A DNA stretch of 64,000 nt from Vicia villosa (lineage: Eukaryota; Streptophyta; Magnoliopsida; Fabales; Fabaceae), in NCBI RefSeq assembly GCF_029867415.1, contig NC_081180.1, forward strand, positions 237,530,823-237,594,822, in the 5' to 3' direction. Numbering within the stretch: the stretch's first letter is position 1; every line of letters begins with the position of its first letter. The notes beneath the pieces are model-generated. The model searched no databases, was not told where the DNA came from, and saw only the letters and a list, made by a program, of their open reading frames with translations. Made by a program: the position numbers and the translations under genes. Shown in pieces: positions 33,334-44,319 of this stretch.

Positions 33334-34543
33334 TGTTAGAACAAGATTTGTTCTGATCAATATTCTTAGTTTTGATGATAACAAGGATATGAATTTTGTG
33401 TGAGATAATGTGGTACTCTAATACATTGCAATTTCCATTTCAAGAAATATATAAAGAGTATGCACAAATCAGCGCTCAGAAGCTTTGTCTCAGAAGGTTC
33501 AGCATGCAACATCAGAACATGGTCTGGCAAGACATCAGAAGATGGTCAAGGCAGAATCAGAACATGGGTCTATGAAAGCATCAGAAGAACTTGAGATCAG
33601 AAGCAGAAGCACTGAAGTTCTCATGGTATCACGCTCAGAAGCACTTCAAGGTCAGAAGACAAGAAGATGCTATGCACCAAGCTGTTTGACTCTGATGATA
33701 TTCAAATATTATATTCAAACATCAGATCAGAAGAAAGTACAGGTGGCAGGCTACGCTGACTGACAAAAGGAACGTTGGAAGCTATTAAAGGCAACGTCAG
33801 TAGACACAGCGTGAACAAGGCTCGAGGTAGTTGACAAAAGCGTGAAACATTAAATGCAAAGCTGTACGGAATACGCAAAGCATTAAATGCGCTCAACGGT
33901 CATCTTCTCAAACGCCTATAAATATGAAGTTCTGATGAGAAGCAAGGTTACCAATTCTGAACGAAACTATTCTGAAAAACTTGCTGAAACGCTGTTCAAA
34001 CTCAAAGCTCAGAAACTTCATCTTCATCAAAGCTCACTACATTGCTGTTGTAATATATTAGTGAGATTAAGCTTAAACGTTAAGAGAAATATCACTGTTG
34101 TGATTATAGCTTTTAAGAAGCATTGTAAAACTCTTATTTGATTACATTAATTTGTAAGTAACTAGAGTGATCAAGTGTTGATCAGGATACTCTAGGAAGT
34201 CTTAGCTTGTGTCTAAGCAGTTGTAATTAGAGTGATCACGTGGTGGTCAGGATACTCTAAGAAAGTCTTAGCTTGTGTCTAAGCATTTGTTCCTGGAGTG
34301 ATCAGGTTGTGATCAGGATACTCTAGAAGACTTAGTCGCGGACTAAGTGGAAAACTATTGTAATCTGTTGCGATTAGTGGATTAAATCCTCAGGTGAGGT
34401 AAATCACTCCGTGGGGGTGGACTGGAGTAGTTTAGTTAACAACGAACCAGGATAAAAATAACTGTGCATATTGTTTTTATCGTTCAAGTTTTTAGACTAC
34501 ACTTATTCAAACCCCCCCTTTCTAAGTGTTTTTCTATCCTTCA
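33334..34543 (+). repeat. 5' LTR of Sirevirus E1
   Basis: 1210 bp, TG...CA. U3 is crowded with 'tcagaag(c)' heptamers (more than ten between 33,470 and 33,660). A TATA-like cctataaata lies at 33,915-33,924. In U5 three units of about 70 bp with 'gagtgatca...tggtcaggatactcta' and 'cttagcttgtgtctaag' occur (34,160-34,350). Confidence 0.95.
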
Positions 34544-34545
34544 AT

Positions 34546-34557
34546 TGGCATCAGAGC
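34546..34557 (+). promoter_or_regulatory. Primer binding site of E1 (initiator tRNA-Met type)
   Basis: TGGCATCAGAGC, two bases after the 5' LTR. It matches the usual copia PBS TGGTATCAGAGC, complementary to the 3' end of initiator tRNA-Met, with one change (T to C at position 4). Confidence 0.9.
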
Positions 34558-34629
34558 GCCGGTTCTAAGGTGCAAGCACTTAACCGTGTTTAGAAAAGAT
34601 TCAGGAAGAGAAAAACGCTTCAGTAAAAG

Positions 34630-36276
34630 ATGGTTGGTGAAATTCCAACAAATCCAGCTGCATCTACATCTGGCTCTGCTGAGCAATACAATGGTAACAA
34701 TGGTTATACTAGACCACCAGTATTTGATGGTGAAAACTTTGAATACTGGAAAGATAAACTGGAAAGTTACTTTCTTGGTCTAGATGCTGATCTATGGGAT
34801 CTTCTGCTGGATGGTTACAAACATCCTGTTAAAGCTACTGGTGTAAGGCTCACGAGAAGCGAAATGAATGATGATCAAAAGAAAGATTTCAAGAATCATC
34901 ACAAATGCAGGACTGTTTTGCTGAATGCTATCTCTCATGCTGAGTATGAGAAGATATCTAACAGGGAAACGGCCCATGACATATATGAGTTCTTGAAGAT
35001 GACTCATGAAGGAAATGCTCAAGTCAAGGAGACCAAAGCTCTTGCTCTAATCCAGAAATATGAAGCCTTCAAGATGGAGGATGATGAAGACATTGAGAAG
35101 ATGTTTTCAAGATTTCAAACTCTGACTGCTGGATTGAGAGTTCTCGATAAAGGCTACACCAAGGCTGATCATGTAAAGAAGATTATCAGAAGCTTACCCA
35201 GAAGATGGGGTCCAATGGTAACAACATTCAAGATTGCCAAGAATCTGAATGAAGTTTCTTTGGAAGAGCTTATCAGTGCCTTGAGAAGCCATGAAATTGA
35301 GCTGGACGCAAACGAGCCTCAGAAGAAAGGTAAGTCTATTGCATTAAAATCTAATATTAAAAAATGCACTAACGCTTTTCAGGCTAGAGAAGAAGATCCT
35401 GAAGAATCAGAATCTGAAGAAGAAGATGAACTGTCCATGATCTCCAGAAGGGTGAACCAACTCTGGAAGAGCAAGCAAAGGAAGTTCAGAGGCTTCAGAA
35501 GTTCAAAGAGATTTGAACGTGGAGAATCTTCTGGTGACAGAAGATCTGACAAGAAGAAGGCTGTCTGCTATGAGTGCAATGAGCCTGGACATTACAAGAA
35601 TGAGTGTACGAAACTTCAGAAGGAGAATCCCAAGAAGAAGTTTCATAAGAAGAAAGGTCTTATGGCAACATGGGATGATTCTGAATCAGAATCAGGATCA
35701 GACTCTGAAGGAGAGCAGGCAAACTTTGCGCTGATGGCGACAGAAGATGATGGATCAGAATCTACATCAGAATCAGATTCTGAAGAGGTATTTTCTGAAC
35801 TATCTAGAGAAGAGTTAGTTTCCAGTCTAACAGAGCTTCTTGAATTAAAAGCTCATCTTAGTATCAAATACAAAAAGCTGAAAAAGCAATTTGAATTTGA
35901 AACTAAGAAGCTTGAGTTGGAAAATTCTGAATTAAAAGAAAAAGTTTTAAAATTATCCAATAATGTTGGATCTCCTTCTGATTCAGAAAAATCCACTCCC
36001 ATTCTGAATCATATTCTGAAAGAATATGATTTAAGTTTCAGGAAGTTCTTATCTAGAAGTATTGGCAGAAGTCAGCTAGCTTCTATGATATATGCTGTGT
36101 CTGGGAACAAGAGAGTTGGCATTGGTTATGAGGGTGAAATCCCATACAAGCCTCTGTATAACCAATTTAAATTTGGCCACTCCCATGATATTAAGCACAC
36201 ATCACATGCACAAAGTTTTCACATAACACACACCAAGAAGCATGTGACACAACCTAAGAAATATCATGGAACTTAG
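34630..36276 (+). CDS. gag: Gag polyprotein of Sirevirus E1
   Basis: A 548-residue structural protein of the virus-like particle. It starts at the first ATG after the PBS (MVGEIPTNPAA). The N-terminal third carries 'FDGENFEYWKDKLESYF', the DUF4219/UBN2 start, followed by the Gag core (ALIQKYEAFKMEDDEDIEKM). One CCHC zinc knuckle, CX2CX4HX4C, spans residues 313-326 and binds RNA. After it come a Glu/Ser-rich acidic region and a Leu/Lys/Glu coiled-coil-like stretch near residues 400-450. It ends at TAG (36,274-36,276). The same frame stays open for well over 200 bases after this TAG, with text typical of the Gag-protease linker, so the TAG may be a recent C-to-T change in a CAG codon. The alternative is a programmed gag stop. 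Confidence 0.9.
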   Translation: MVGEIPTNPAASTSGSAEQYNGNNGYTRPPVFDGENFEYWKDKLESYFLGLDADLWDLLLDGYKHPVKATGVRLTRSEMNDDQKKDFKNHHKCRTVLLNAISHAEYEKISNRETAHDIYEFLKMTHEGNAQVKETKALALIQKYEAFKMEDDEDIEKMFSRFQTLTAGLRVLDKGYTKADHVKKIIRSLPRRWGPMVTTFKIAKNLNEVSLEELISALRSHEIELDANEPQKKGKSIALKSNIKKCTNAFQAREEDPEESESEEEDELSMISRRVNQLWKSKQRKFRGFRSSKRFERGESSGDRRSDKKKAVCYECNEPGHYKNECTKLQKENPKKKFHKKKGLMATWDDSESESGSDSEGEQANFALMATEDDGSESTSESDSEEVFSELSREELVSSLTELLELKAHLSIKYKKLKKQFEFETKKLELENSELKEKVLKLSNNVGSPSDSEKSTPILNHILKEYDLSFRKFLSRSIGRSQLASMIYAVSGNKRVGIGYEGEIPYKPLYNQFKFGHSHDIKHTSHAQSFHITHTKKHVTQPKKYHGT

Positions 36277-36403
36277 AATAAGAAATATCATGTTGTTCCT
36301 CCTGTTAAATATTTTGCTAAACCCAAGTTCAATCAAAACTTGAGGAGAACTAACAAGAAAGGACCCAAGAAATTGTGGGTACCTAAGGAAAAGATTATTC
36401 CTA

Positions 36404-39400
36404 TTGCAGATATCCTTGGCGGCAAAGAGGATAGAAAGCAAAATGTCATGGTACCTGGACTCTGGGTGCTCGCGACACATGACGGGAAGAAGGTCTACAT
36501 TCCAAGACCTGGTGCTTAAACCAGGTGGAGAAGTCAAGTTTGGAGGAGATCAGAAGGGCAAAATCATTGGCTCTGGAACCATAAGTCTTGGTAACTCTCC
36601 TTCCATAACTAATGTACTTCTTGTAGAAGGATTAACGCATAACTTATTGTCCATAAGTCAATTAAGTGACAATGGTTATGATATAATCTTCAATCAAAAG
36701 TCTTGCAAGGTTGTAAGTCAGAAGGATGGCTCAATCCTATTTACAGGCAAGAGGAAGAACAACATTTATAAGATTGATCTTTTTGATCTTGAGAAGCAGA
36801 AGGTGACTTGTCTTATGTCTGTTTCTGAAGAGCAATGGGTCTGGCACAGAAGATTAGGACATGCTAGTTTGAGAAAGATTTCTCAGATTAACAAACTAAA
36901 TCTGGTCAGAGGACTCCCAAATCTGAAATACAAATCAGATGCTCTTTGTGAAGCATGTCAGAAGGGCAAGTTCTCCAGACCTGCATTCAAGTCTAAGAAT
37001 GTTGTTTCTACCTCAAGGCCGTTAGAACTCTTGCACATTGATCTGTTTGGCCCAGTCAAAACAGCATCTGTCAGAGGGAAGAAATATGGATTAGTCATCG
37101 TTGATGATTATAGCCACTGGACATGGGTAAAGTTCTTGAAACACAAGGATGAGTCTCATTCAGTGTTCTTTGAATTCTGCACTCAGATTCAATCTGAGAA
37201 AGAGTGCAAAATCATAAAGGTCAGAAGTGATCATGGTGGCGAATTTGAGAACAGATTCTTTGAGGAGTTCTTCAAAGAAAATGGTATTGCCCATGATTTC
37301 TCTTGTCCTAGAACTCCACAGCAAAATGGAGTTGTAGAGCGAAAGAATAGGACTCTACAAGAAATGGCCAGAACCATGATCAATGAAACCAATATGGCTA
37401 AGCATTTCTGGGCAGAAGCAATAAACACTGCATGCTATATTCAAAATAGAATCTCTATCAGACCTATTCTAAATAAGACTCCTTATGAATTGTGGAAGAA
37501 CAGAAAGCCCAACATTTCATATTTCCATCCTTTTGGATGTGTATGTTTTATTCTGAATACTAAAGATCATCTTGGTAAGTTTGATTCCAAAGCACAAAAA
37601 TGTTTCCTTCTTGGATATTCTGAACGCTCTAAAGGCTACAGAGTATACAATACTGAAACATTGATTGTAGAAGAATCAATCAATATCAGGTTTGATGATA
37701 AGTTTGGTCTTGAAAAACCAAAGCAGTTTGAGAATTTTGCAGATTTTGATATTGATATATCAGAAGCAGTAGAACCAAGAAGCAAAGCTGCAGAAGCTGG
37801 CAGTCTCAGAAGCAATGAATCAGAAGATCAAGTTGCTGCATCTTTAGAGAATCTTAGGATTTCTGAAGAACCAACTATCAGAAGATCACCTAGACTTGCT
37901 TCAGCTTATTCAGAAGATGTGATCCTTGGAAAGAAAGATGATCCCATCAGAACAAGGGCATTCCTTAAGAACAATGCAGAATGTCAATTAGGTCTTGTTT
38001 CTTTGATCGAGCCAACTTCTGTTGATCAAGCTCTAGAAGATCCAGACTGGATAATTGCCATGCAAGAAGAACTAAATCAGTTTACAAGGAATGATGTATG
38101 GGACTTGGTTCCTAGACCAAAAGGACTTAACATCATTGGTACTAAGTGGGTTTTCAGAAACAAGCTAAGTGAGAAAGGTGAAGTGGTAAGAAATAAAGCT
38201 AGACTGGTTGCTCAGGGTTATAGTCAGCAAGAAGGGATTGATTATACAGAAACCTTTGCACCAGTGGCCAGGTTAGAATCTATTCGTCTATTAATTTCTT
38301 TTGCCACTCAACACAACATCACTCTTTATCAGATGGATGTCAAGAGTGCCTTCTTAAATGGTTATATAAATGAAGAAGTTTATGTTCACCAACCTCCTGG
38401 TTTTGAAGACTCCATGTCTCCAAATCATGTTTTCAAATTAAAGAAATCATTATACGGATTGAAACAAGCTCCCAGAGGTTGGTATGAACGTTTGAGTTCT
38501 TTCCTTCTGGAAAATGATTTCACTAGAGGAAAAGTGGACACTACTCTCTTTTGTAAAACATTTAAAAAGGATATTTTAATTTGTCAAATATATGTTGATG
38601 ATATTATCTTTGGAACATCTAATGCTACACTTGGAAAGGAGTTTGCTGAGTCTATGCAGGCTGAATTTGAAATGAGCATGATGGGAGAACTCAAGTATTT
38701 CCTTGGGATTCAAATCAACCAAACTTCCGATGGAACCTATGTTCATCAAACGAAGTATGTGAAAGAACTTCTAAAGAAGTTTAATCTTTCTGAAAGCAAA
38801 GAAGCCAAAACTCCTATGCATCCAACATGTGTACTGGGTAAGGATGAGGTAAGTAAGAAGGTAGATCAGAAGTTGTACAGAGGTATGATTGGATCTCTTC
38901 TATATCTAACTGCTTCTAGACCTGACATTCTCTTTAGTGTTTATTTGTGTGCTCGATTCCAATCAGATCCAAGAGAATCTTATTTAACAGCGGTTAAGAG
39001 AATTCTAAGGTATCTGAAAGGTACTACTAATGTTGGTTTAGTTTACAGAAGATCTAAAGATTACAACTTAGTAGGATTCTGTGATGCTGACTATGCTGGA
39101 GATAGAATAGAAAGAAAGAGCACTTCTGGAAGTTGTCAATTTCTTGGAAGTCATCTGATCTCATGGTACAGCAAGAAGCAAGCTACTATTGCCCTCTCAA
39201 CAACAGAAGCAGAATATGTTGCTGCTGCTGGTTGTAGCACACAAATGCTCTGGATGAGAAGTCAGCTGGAAGATTATCAGATATATGAGAGTAACATTCC
39301 TATTTTCTGTGATAATACTTCTGCTATATGTTTATCTAAGAATCCTATTTTACATTCAAAAGCTAAACATATTGAGATTAAACATCATTTCATAAGGGAC

Positions 39401-39538
39401 TATGTTCAGAAGGGTGTTATATCTTTAAACTTTGTGGATACAGACCATCAATGGGCTGATATCTTTACAAAACCCCTTGCTGAAGATAGGTTTAAGTTCA
39501 TTTTGAAGAATATCAGTATGGATTTATGCCCAGAATGA
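36404..39538 (+). CDS. pol: Pol polyprotein of Sirevirus E1 (PR-IN-RT-RH)
   Basis: About 1044 residues, open throughout, in the +2 window frame while gag is in +1. The first codon is TTG, so no proper start is evident and pol is expected to come from a frameshift or fusion. Domains in order: protease with D-S-G at residues 19-21; the GAG-pre-integrase zinc region with HRRLGH and CEACQKGK; integrase core with Asp213, Asp276 and Glu312, a correct D-D-35-E spacing; RT with the active site YVDD at residues 730-733; RNase H with Asp894 in DADYAGD, then TTEAEY and CDNTSA. The end, DIFTKPL followed by 20-odd residues, is normal for copia. All catalytic residues I checked are present. The function is maturation, reverse transcription and integration of the element. 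Confidence 0.95.
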   Translation: MQISLAAKRIESKMSWYLDSGCSRHMTGRRSTFQDLVLKPGGEVKFGGDQKGKIIGSGTISLGNSPSITNVLLVEGLTHNLLSISQLSDNGYDIIFNQKSCKVVSQKDGSILFTGKRKNNIYKIDLFDLEKQKVTCLMSVSEEQWVWHRRLGHASLRKISQINKLNLVRGLPNLKYKSDALCEACQKGKFSRPAFKSKNVVSTSRPLELLHIDLFGPVKTASVRGKKYGLVIVDDYSHWTWVKFLKHKDESHSVFFEFCTQIQSEKECKIIKVRSDHGGEFENRFFEEFFKENGIAHDFSCPRTPQQNGVVERKNRTLQEMARTMINETNMAKHFWAEAINTACYIQNRISIRPILNKTPYELWKNRKPNISYFHPFGCVCFILNTKDHLGKFDSKAQKCFLLGYSERSKGYRVYNTETLIVEESINIRFDDKFGLEKPKQFENFADFDIDISEAVEPRSKAAEAGSLRSNESEDQVAASLENLRISEEPTIRRSPRLASAYSEDVILGKKDDPIRTRAFLKNNAECQLGLVSLIEPTSVDQALEDPDWIIAMQEELNQFTRNDVWDLVPRPKGLNIIGTKWVFRNKLSEKGEVVRNKARLVAQGYSQQEGIDYTETFAPVARLESIRLLISFATQHNITLYQMDVKSAFLNGYINEEVYVHQPPGFEDSMSPNHVFKLKKSLYGLKQAPRGWYERLSSFLLENDFTRGKVDTTLFCKTFKKDILICQIYVDDIIFGTSNATLGKEFAESMQAEFEMSMMGELKYFLGIQINQTSDGTYVHQTKYVKELLKKFNLSESKEAKTPMHPTCVLGKDEVSKKVDQKLYRGMIGSLLYLTASRPDILFSVYLCARFQSDPRESYLTAVKRILRYLKGTTNVGLVYRRSKDYNLVGFCDADYAGDRIERKSTSGSCQFLGSHLISWYSKKQATIALSTTEAEYVAAAGCSTQMLWMRSQLEDYQIYESNIPIFCDNTSAICLSKNPILHSKAKHIEIKHHFIRDYVQKGVISLNFVDTDHQWADIFTKPLAEDRFKFILKNISMDLCPE

Positions 39539-40736
39539 GAAGATGAGAAGATCTTATGTATGAGTATCTTCTGAAATGAAATTGGATTTTTTTTATAAGA
39601 AGTTCTGATTGAAATCAAGTAGAAATTGTGACTCAGTTATTACTAACGTTTCATTGTCTAAGTTGATTCAGAATCTCTTTAAAAGCAAAACAGCTGTAAC
39701 TGGCTATCCAGATGGTAAACACGTGTTCACTATTTCTAGACAAGCGTGCGTGCAGTTGAGGGGACGTCTACTTAGGTAACTGTGCAAATATCGTCTTTTG
39801 TCATTATTATCTCTCCTCACGTCATGTAACATTAAATGCCATTCATCATTTCTTTTATTGTCCTTCTTTTCTTTTTTATATTCCTCGAACGTTTCCCTCT
39901 TCTTTTTCCCTCTATTTATTCCTTCATTTCGTTGCATTTTCTTTTTAATAAGTCTTGGCTCTCTCTCTCTCTTTCTTTTTCTCTCTTGTCCAACAAAGTT
40001 TTTCTTTGGCATAAACCCTAGTTCATTCATCTTCAACCTAGTGTTCATCATGAATCCTTTCAACTCAATGAGAACGGATGGAAGGGTTAATCAGTTACAG
40101 GATGTGAAGCATATCTTGGGATGGCTCTCCAAGTCTCTTTCAAGACAGATCTCTTCTTCAATGCTGTTATCAACATTTATCCAAAGGAAGAAGACCTTCT
40201 TGAGTCACTGGAGCCCGTTTGCAACATTAGCTCCCTGTCTATGAACTGTCCCTCGCTTCCTCTTTGGTCTCTTGGATCTCTCCTACAATGGAGGTTCTAG
40301 TCTGGACAGGCATGAAGAGTTTTCAAGCTTCCATGGCTGAACAAACTGAAGACCAGAGGGTTCTTGAGTTGTTTGCGCAGTCTTTGCGTAGGATAGAGTC
40401 TTAGGCTTTGTGTCTTTGTAGTTTTCTTTCCTTATTGCACCTGTTTTCCTGCATTCCTCTTTTGTAATCCTTCTTGTTGAAATCAATGAAAAGTTATTTA
40501 TGTTTCTTTCCTTTTGTCTCTTGCTTTACATCTGAATCTTTTTATGCTTTTTGATGTTATGACAAAAAGGGGGAGAAAATATATGATAAATGATCTGATT
40601 AATATTATCAGTTACCGAGTAAAAAGGCTCCACATTTATTAACAGAAGCTGCAAGCTTCATATGTTTTTAAGTTGTGTTGTTGCAGGAATCAAAGATTCA
40701 AGATCAACATGAGAAGCAACAAGATGATGAATCAAG

Positions 40737-40890
40737 CTCTTGGATTCTTGAAGCAAGTTGAGTGCTAGGAAGCTTCAGAATCATAAGCAAGAAGGAAGAA
40801 TGATTAGAAATATCTCTTGGATTCTTGAAGCAAGCTGAGTGCTAGGAAGCTTCAGAATCAGAAGCAAGAAGGAAGAATGATCAGAAATTC
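40737..40890 (+). repeat. Two 77-bp tandem units in the E1 3' spacer
   Basis: Units start at 40,737 and 40,814 with 'ctcttggattcttgaagcaag' and differ at only a few positions. Confidence 0.95.
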
Positions 40891-41161
40891 TGATAATAGA
40901 ATATGATCCAAATCACTGTCTATTTGCTCTGATACATTGTCTATTGGATCTGATATATTCTATATGGCTTATATGGCTCTGATACATATTTTGTGTTCTG
41001 ATACACATTTTATGTTCTAACTCATTCATGCTGACTTTTGTCGTTTAGTTTTGTTCTGTAACATTTCAGGATGTAGAGATGCTCTGATGATGCTCTGGTA
41101 CATTCAACAATGTTCTGATACAATCTAGCATGAAGTGATGTAAGAAGAAATTCAAAGCTAT

Positions 41162-41476
41162 GAAGCTATCCGAGGGAAGCAGAAATCAGAAGCTGTGAAT
41201 GTTCTAAAGATCCAGAAAACTCAAGTTCTGAAGCTGTCCTAAATGGAAGCATGAATCAGAAGCTGTGAATGTTCTGAAGATCAAAGAAATTCAAGTTCTG
41301 AAGCTGTCCTAAATGGAAGCAGGAATCAGAAGTTGTGAATGTTCTGAAGATCAAAGAAATTCAAGTTCTGAAGCTGTCCTAAATGGAAGCAGGAATCAGA
41401 AGCTGTGAGTGTTCTAGGGATCTAAAGAAATTCAAGTTCTGAAGCTGTCCAATGGAAGCAGAAGTCATAAGCTATG
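41162..41476 (+). repeat. ~70-bp tandem repeat, 4.5 units, E1 3' spacer
   Basis: Units begin at 41,162, 41,230, 41,300, 41,370 and 41,441 with 'gaagctgtcc'. Inside each are 'atcagaagctgtgaatgttct' variants. The 'cagaagc' words echo the heptamers in the LTR U3. Confidence 0.95.
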
Positions 41477-41565
41477 AATTATCAGAAGACAGAAGCTTAT
41501 GTGATCGTCTCTACCGAAATAATCAGGGAAGTCTTTTATCATTAAAAGTTCTTCGAGTATTTATT

Positions 41566-41730
41566 TCAGGGGGAGATTATTCATCTCAGGGGGAGATTGT
41601 TAATCTCAGGGGGAGACATATTCACATGCTTATGCTATAGCTGTGTAATTTGTCTTTAGCCGTCTGCTCTTTCTGATCGCAAATTCATATCATTTATATA
41701 TGTTTTTGTCATCATCAAAAAGGGGGAGAT
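41566..41730 (+). promoter_or_regulatory. Three 20-bp-spaced PPT-like tracts and the terminal PPT
   Basis: 'tcagggggaga' starts at 41,566, 41,586 and 41,606, exactly 20 bp apart. The tract 'aaaaagggggagat' (41,717-41,730) touches the 3' LTR and should prime plus-strand synthesis. Confidence 0.85.
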
Positions 41731-42940
41731 TGTTAGAACAAAATTTGTTCTGATCAATATTCTTAGTTTTGATGATAACAAGGATATGAATTTTGTGTGA
41801 GATAATGTGGTACTCTAATACATTGCAATTTCCATTTCAGGAAATATATAAAGAGTATGCACAAATCAGCGCTCAAAAGCTTTGTCTCAGAAGGTTCAGC
41901 ATGCAACATCAGAACATGGTCTGGCAAGACATCAGAAGATGGTCAAGGCAGAATCAGAACATGGGTCTATGAAAGCATCAGAAGAACTTGAGATCAGAAG
42001 CAGAAGCACTGAAGTTCTCATGGTATCACGCTCAGAAGCACTTCAAGGTCAGAAGACAAGAAGATGCTATGCACCAAGCTGTTTGACTCTGATGATATTC
42101 AAATATTATATTCAAACATCAGATCAGAAGAAAGTACAGGTGGCAGGCTACGCTGACTGACAAAAGGAACGTTGGAAGCTATTAAAGGCAACGTCAGTAG
42201 AAACAGCGTGAACAAGGCTCGAGGTAGTTGACAAAAGCGTGAAACATTAAATGCAAAGCTGTACGGAATACGCAAAGCATTAAATGCGCTCAACGGTCAT
42301 CTTCTCAAACGCCTATAAATATGAAGTTCTGATGAGAAGCAAGGTTACCAATTCTGAACGAAACTATTCTGAAAAACTTGCTGAAACGCTGTTCAAACTC
42401 AAAGCTCAGAAACTTCATCTTCATCAAAGCTCACTACATTGCTGTTGTAATATATTAGTGAGATTAAGCTTAAACGTTAAGAGAAATATCACTGTTGTGA
42501 TTATAGCTTTTAAGAAGCATTGTAAAACTCTTATTTGATTACATTAATTTGTAAGTAACTAGAGTGATCAAGTGTTGATCAGGATACTCTAGGAAGTCTT
42601 AGCTTGTGTCTAAGCAGTTGTAATTAGAGTGATCACGTGGTGGTCAGGATACTCTAAGAAAGTCTTAGCTTGTGTCTAAGCATTTGTTCTTGGAGTGATC
42701 AGGTTGTGATCAGGATACTCTAGAAGACTTAGTCGCGGACTAAGTGGAAAACCATTGTAATCTGTTGCGATTAGTGGATTAAATCCTCAGGTGAGGTAAA
42801 TCACTCCGTGGGGGTGGACTGGAGTAGTTTAGTTAACAACGAACCAGGATAAAAATAACTGTGCATATTGTTTTTATCGTTCAAGTTTTTAGACTACACT
42901 TATTCAAACCCCCCCTTTCTAAGTGTTTTTCTATCCTTCA
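41731..42940 (+). repeat. 3' LTR of Sirevirus E1
   Basis: 1210 bp, starting TGTTAGAACAAAATTT. It differs from the 5' LTR by six substitutions that I could find by eye, without indels. Most are transitions. Confidence 0.95.
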
Positions 42941-42945
42941 CTTTT

Positions 42946-43979
42946 AACACCAATTATAATTCAAATCAGACTTTAGTGTGACTTGAATCATAGACACAAA
43001 ACATAATTCAAATAAAATAACAAATTATCCACTTTACTACCTTTGATTCAAATCATTATTTCTTTGATTCAATTAATAACCTCATAATATGACTCGAATC
43101 ATTTTGTGTTTTTCTTCACCGTTTTGTGCCTAATCTCTATTACCTATTTAAACCTTTTCTTTGTCTCCTTTTGGAGGTTGACGAGTGATTTAATCAGTTG
43201 TTAATTTCATGGTCAACGAGATTTATTAACCCTAGGATATTCACCCAGAAACCTATAGCCATTTTGTCCAAAATCTTGAGAGAATTCATGAGAGTTTTCT
43301 TTATTCACAAACACATTATCTCTTTGATCCAAACTTGTGAAAAACTTCCTAGAATGTTGATGTTGTGAGAGTTTGTAGTTGTATTGTGTGATATTCTTTA
43401 GATACTATTCATCATCTTCAACCTTGTATCAAGGAACCATTTTTGTGGTGATTAACTCTAAAGGTTGAGTGTGAGAGGTAGATTCTAGGTATATTAGGGA
43501 ATATAATGTTTTTTGTGTGAATTTTTCTTGTGTGTATTAGGATAAAGAATCACTTCTTGTCTTTAGTATTTGGAAGTGCTTATCCCGAAAGAGAAGAGTT
43601 TCTCTATACTCAAAGGAAGAATTTGTTGGAACCGAGTAAAGGTTGTTGCAAAACAAAGTTCGGAGTTATCCAATCATTCTTGGTTAGAGTAACCGCTTAG
43701 ACAAGACTTTGTCAGATCCGAGTAAAGGTTACTGCAAAATTGAAGCTTGGAGCAGCATTATTGTGTCTAGAAATATTTTTAGATCAAGATCATTAAATAT
43801 CTTGAACATTGGTAGTTGAGTAATCTGCTTCAATAGAAAGGAATATAATTTTAGATTTTTCTAGGCTTAAGAATTGGGATTTTGGTGTTCAGTTTGATGA
43901 TAATTTACTGTACAAAAATACTTGTTTCAATATCTTCAAAATAGTGGAAAAACATTGGAATTTTTTATGGTAAAACTAT
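42946..43979 (+). mobile_element. LTR-like remnant hosting E1 (GATTCGAATC family)
   Basis: This is the continuation of the DNA left of E1. 'gattcaaatcatt' and 'gactcgaatcatt' words are followed 43 bp later by a TATA-like cctatttaaacc (43,143-43,154), then a leader-like region. Repeats with 'gagtaaaggttrytgcaaaa' occur near 43,640 and 43,720. The ends are not resolved. I call it an LTR because of this arrangement. Confidence 0.5.
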
Positions 43980-44125
43980 GGCTAAATACCCTTTTTGGTC
44001 CCTTAAGTTTACCTCGGGGTACATTCTGATCCCTTATCTTTAAAAAGTTCCAAAGTGGTCCTTTAATTATTCAAAAAGGTCCACGTTAGTCCTTTCCGTC
44101 CAATTTTTACTAACGGCGTCAACTT

Positions 44126-44269
44126 TTGCTTGTGTGGCATCTGATGTGGCGTATGATAATTATACTATTAATTAAAACTCAATAAAACCTCAAAAAATTG
44201 CTTGTGTGGCATCTGATATGGCGTATGATAATTATACTATTAATTAAAACTCAATAAAACCTCAAAAAA
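44126..44269 (+). repeat. 72-bp tandem duplication
   Basis: Units 44,126-44,197 and 44,198-44,269 begin 'ttgcttgtgtggcatctgat' and are nearly identical (one change, gatgtggc/gatatggc, plus one end base). Confidence 0.95.
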
Positions 44270-44319
44270 TTTGTCTTAGACCTGAATTCGAACCTAGTAC
44301 ATTGTGGTCACCATAGATA

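Larger units (their letters stand above)
39539..41716 (+). other. 3' spacer of E1 without intact ORF3
   Basis: This is the position where Sireviruses carry their extra (env-like) ORF. Only a short frame beginning MNPFNSMRTDG at 40,050 and broken pieces around 40,130-40,300 remain, so ORF3 is lost or unrecognisable. Two tandem arrays and several 'aagggggag' tracts (for example 40,565-40,577) fill the rest. Confidence 0.65.
33334..42940 (+). mobile_element. Complete Ty1/copia Sirevirus E1 (TSD CTTTT)
   Basis: It is 9607 bp between perfect 5-bp duplications CTTTT (33,329-33,333 and 42,941-42,945). LTRs of 1210 bp each start TGTTAGAAC and end TATCCTTCA. PBS, gag, pol (protease, integrase, RT, RNase H), a 2.2-kb 3' spacer with tandem repeats and several PPTs follow in order. 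I count six substitutions between the LTRs (about 0.5%), so it is a recent insertion. With a commonly used plant LTR rate this means roughly 0.2 million years (inference). Gag ends at a TAG and pol lies in another frame, so this copy may need help in trans. Confidence 0.95.

Noticed and set aside
39704..40063. 119-codon minus frame after E1 pol
   Set aside because: It is a Lys/Arg/Glu-rich antisense reading of a pyrimidine-rich tract ('ctctctctctttctttttctc').
39798..40244. 148-codon plus frame in the E1 spacer, Phe/Leu/Ser-rich, looking like membrane segments
   Set aside because: The hydrophobicity comes from the same pyrimidine tract. There is no conserved motif, so I do not call it an envelope protein.
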